From: Phenylobacterium sp. Root1290
Lineage (GTDB): Bacteria; Pseudomonadota; Alphaproteobacteria; Caulobacterales; Caulobacteraceae
NCBI RefSeq assembly: GCF_001425305.1
Contig: NZ_LMEE01000001.1
Coordinates: 384,646-448,645, forward strand
Length of the DNA stretch: 64,000 nt
Direction of reading: 5' to 3'
The notes under the pieces are model-generated. The model was not told the DNA's origin and searched no databases. It was given only the letters and a program-made list of their open reading frames with translations. Positions 62,508-64,000 of this stretch are shown in pieces. Positions within the stretch are counted from its first letter, which is position 1. Every line of letters begins with the position of its first letter. A program made the translations under genes and the position numbers.

Positions 62508-62944
62508 GCCTGCGCCGGGCCGTTCTCGCCGACTCAGCGGAAGTAGCCCGGCTGCATCGGCAGGTCATGCGCGTGTCGCTGCCGTATCTTCCGGAGCTTC
62601 ATACGCCCGAGGAAGACCTGTGGTTCTTCAGCGAACACCTGTTCCGGGAGAACGAGGTTTGGGTAGGCGAGGCGGACGGTGAGATTGTCGGCTATATCGC
62701 CTTCAAACCGGGCTGGATCAGCCATCTCTACATCCACCCCGATCACCAGGGGCGGGGCCTTGGCCCTGAACTGCTCGCCAAGGCGCTGGAGGACGGGACG
62801 GCTCGGGAACTCTGGACCTTCCAGCAGAACGCGCGGGCGCGCCGCTTCTATGAGAAGCGCGGATTCAGCCTAGTGCGGCTCACCGACGGCGCGGACAACG
62901 AGGAACAGACCCCCGACGCGCTCTACAGGTGGCCCGGCCGCTAG
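62504..62944 (+). CDS. GNAT-family N-acetyltransferase
   Basis: This 146-residue protein starts at a GTG overlapping the argC stop. The GNAT core is visible: VGEADGEIVGYIAF near 55, the acetyl-CoA loop SHLYIHPDHQGRGLGPELL near 75, and QNARARRFYEKRGF near 108. It transfers an acetyl group to an amine of unknown identity. The overlap with argC suggests co-translation and perhaps a metabolic link. Confidence 0.9.
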   Translation: MSLRRAVLADSAEVARLHRQVMRVSLPYLPELHTPEEDLWFFSEHLFRENEVWVGEADGEIVGYIAFKPGWISHLYIHPDHQGRGLGPELLAKALEDGTARELWTFQQNARARRFYEKRGFSLVRLTDGADNEEQTPDALYRWPGR

Positions 62945-62983
62945 GCTTGCATCCGCAGTCGGGAGAGCGCCGTATCTCCCGGC

Positions 62984-63472
62984 ATGAGCAAGATCGACAG
63001 ACGCGCCTTTCTGATGGGATCGGCCCTGGCTTTTGCGCCAGGGCTCGCAGGCGCGGCCACGGATCCCTATGCCGCCTCGCCGTGGCGTAAGCTTTCGGAC
63101 GCCGAGTGGCGCAAGCGCCTGGATACGCCGACCTACAACGTCCTTCGCAAGGAGGCGACGGAGATGGCCGGCACCAGTCCCCTGAACAAGGAAAAGCGCA
63201 AGGGGACCTATGTCTGCGCCGGTTGCGCGCTGCCGCTGTTCGTTTCGGATTGGAAGTTCGAGAGCGGGACCGGTTGGCCCAGCTTCTACACCGCCATCAA
63301 GGGCGCTATGGGCAAGAAGACCGACTTTGCGATCGGCGTGCCGCGGACGGAATATCACTGCGCCCGCTGCCTGGGGCATCAGGGGCATGTGTTCCCGGAC
63401 GGACCCCGTCCGACGGGCCTGCGATACTGCAACAACGGCGACGCATTGCGGTTCATTCCCGCCAAGGCGTGA
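62984..63472 (+). CDS. msrB: exported methionine-R-sulfoxide reductase B
   Basis: At 162 residues it has a Tat-like signal (DRRAFLMGSALAFAPG) and the MsrB domain. Zinc ligands are CAGC near 76 and CARC near 126, with ESGTGWPSFYTAI near 95 and GLRYCNNGDALRFIP near 150 holding the catalytic cysteine. It repairs oxidised methionine in periplasmic proteins, an exported form less common than cytosolic MsrB. The Asn-Asn after the catalytic Cys differs from the usual CINSASL. Confidence 0.93.
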   Translation: MSKIDRRAFLMGSALAFAPGLAGAATDPYAASPWRKLSDAEWRKRLDTPTYNVLRKEATEMAGTSPLNKEKRKGTYVCAGCALPLFVSDWKFESGTGWPSFYTAIKGAMGKKTDFAIGVPRTEYHCARCLGHQGHVFPDGPRPTGLRYCNNGDALRFIPAKA

Positions 63473-63529
63473 CGGGCCGCAGCAACCTTCCCAATAGCGC
63501 GCCAATCGGCAGGTATTAGGTCGAGGCGT

Positions 63530-64000
63530 CTAGGAACCTGCCGATGGTTGTAGCGCGGCGAGCACATGATCTACGCCGCGCAGCACTGCATCGGAGTGGG
63601 TGAGGCCCAGCAGCGTCGCGTGCCCGGCGTTGGGCTCGTTCTCGTAGTAGCCGGCGCGGGAGTTACGCTCCGGCGCGCGCCGCGCCTTGTTCCACCCCGC
63701 CATGAGCTCAGAATCGCCTGCCGTGATCACCGCCACCGGCCAGTCGGGGTTCAGCGGCACGGCCGCGGCCTGGGCGGCGCCTTGTGGCCAGACCATTACC
63801 TCGTCGGCGGCCGTGCGCGCATGGCGGCCCGAGACGAAGGCGTGGCGCTTTTCCGCCTGGCCCTGCGGCGGCAGGCCGATGCGGTCGCCCTTGTAGTAGG
63901 CGATCTTGGTCAATCCCAGGCTGCCGGCGATCGCGCTGGCCCGCGCCACCATCTGCACGCGGTCGAGGAACCGTTGCGCGTCCGGGCTCGCGGCCATTTC
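63530..64000 (-). CDS. alpha/beta hydrolase, C-terminal part
   Basis: The frame comes from beyond the right edge and ends at 63530, giving about 157 C-terminal residues. VAVITAGDSELMAGWNKARR resembles a serine-hydrolase acid region and NAGHATLLG near the end has the catalytic-histidine pattern GH. The nucleophile elbow is outside the window, so the substrate cannot be named. It is convergent to msrB with a 57-base spacer. Confidence 0.7.
   Translation of the reverse strand, partial: EMAASPDAQRFLDRVQMVARASAIAGSLGLTKIAYYKGDRIGLPPQGQAEKRHAFVSGRHARTAADEVMVWPQGAAQAAAVPLNPDWPVAVITAGDSELMAGWNKARRAPERNSRAGYYENEPNAGHATLLGLTHSDAVLRGVDHVLAALQPSAGS

Overview
The window reads as ordinary chromosome of a high-GC alphaproteobacterium, most likely a Caulobacteraceae member (Caulobacter or Phenylobacterium type). 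This rests on the C4-pathway 5-aminolevulinate synthase (hemA), a metal-site Asp-rich HemB, HdaA, a MucR/Ros-type regulator, a Caulobacter-style flagellin, Bpt, and the blocks nrdR-rib-nusB-thiL, plsX-fabH-ihfA-merR and rplM-rpsI-argC. I see no transposase, integrase, CRISPR array, restriction system, toxin pair or rRNA. One tRNA (Pro, GGG) is present. Both end genes are cut by the window.

Layout: 1-3.3 kb carries a truncated sugar-cation symporter, a secreted unknown, a DUF1508 protein, a luciferase-like monooxygenase and a lone flagellin. 3.4-6.6 kb is a copper-resistance operon (copA-copB-CusF-like) behind a promoter shaped like a CueR site. 6.6-11.3 kb is a 2-oxoacid:ferredoxin oxidoreductase module with an NfnB/GltD-like flavoprotein. 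11.6-15.6 kb holds small unknown genes, a K+ channel, an ABC-F ATPase and ndk. 15.7-18.9 kb is a three-gene acyl-CoA catabolic operon whose CoA-transferase resembles 2-methylfumaryl-CoA isomerases. 18.9-23.4 kb has purM, rnd and a divergent MFS/LysR pair, followed by about 400 bases with no assignable gene.

23.8-31.0 kb is a phosphate-flavoured block: a serine hydrolase, an alkaline phosphatase behind a likely Pho box, ppx, ppk and hdaA. 31.2-38.3 kb has a large arylsulfatase, bpt, motB, a hydroxyacid dehydrogenase, a NUDIX gene, hemB and a membrane protein. 38.4-42.2 kb is a valine-degradation operon containing an unexpected exported methyltransferase. 42.4-44.2 kb has hemA and a MucR paralogue that has lost its zinc-ligand histidines.

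44.3-49.8 kb is the glyA-nrdR-ribD(reductase domain only)-ribE-ribH-nusB-thiL run. 50.0-52.2 kb is hppA (K+-independent type) with a strong terminator. 52.2-56.9 kb covers bamE, a cytochrome bc1 chaperone, yceD, plsX, fabH, ihfA and a MerR gene. 57-60.3 kb has tRNA-Pro, two small membrane proteins, ctaA and phoX. 60.5-63.5 kb has rplM, rpsI, argC, a GNAT gene and an exported msrB, then a truncated alpha/beta hydrolase. Repeatedly, convergent gene pairs end in a perfect or near-perfect hairpin with the stop codon in its loop. The strongest leads are this hairpin pattern, the single-domain RibD, the Mct-like operon, the degenerate MucR and the exported methyltransferase. None of them amounts to a clearly new system.
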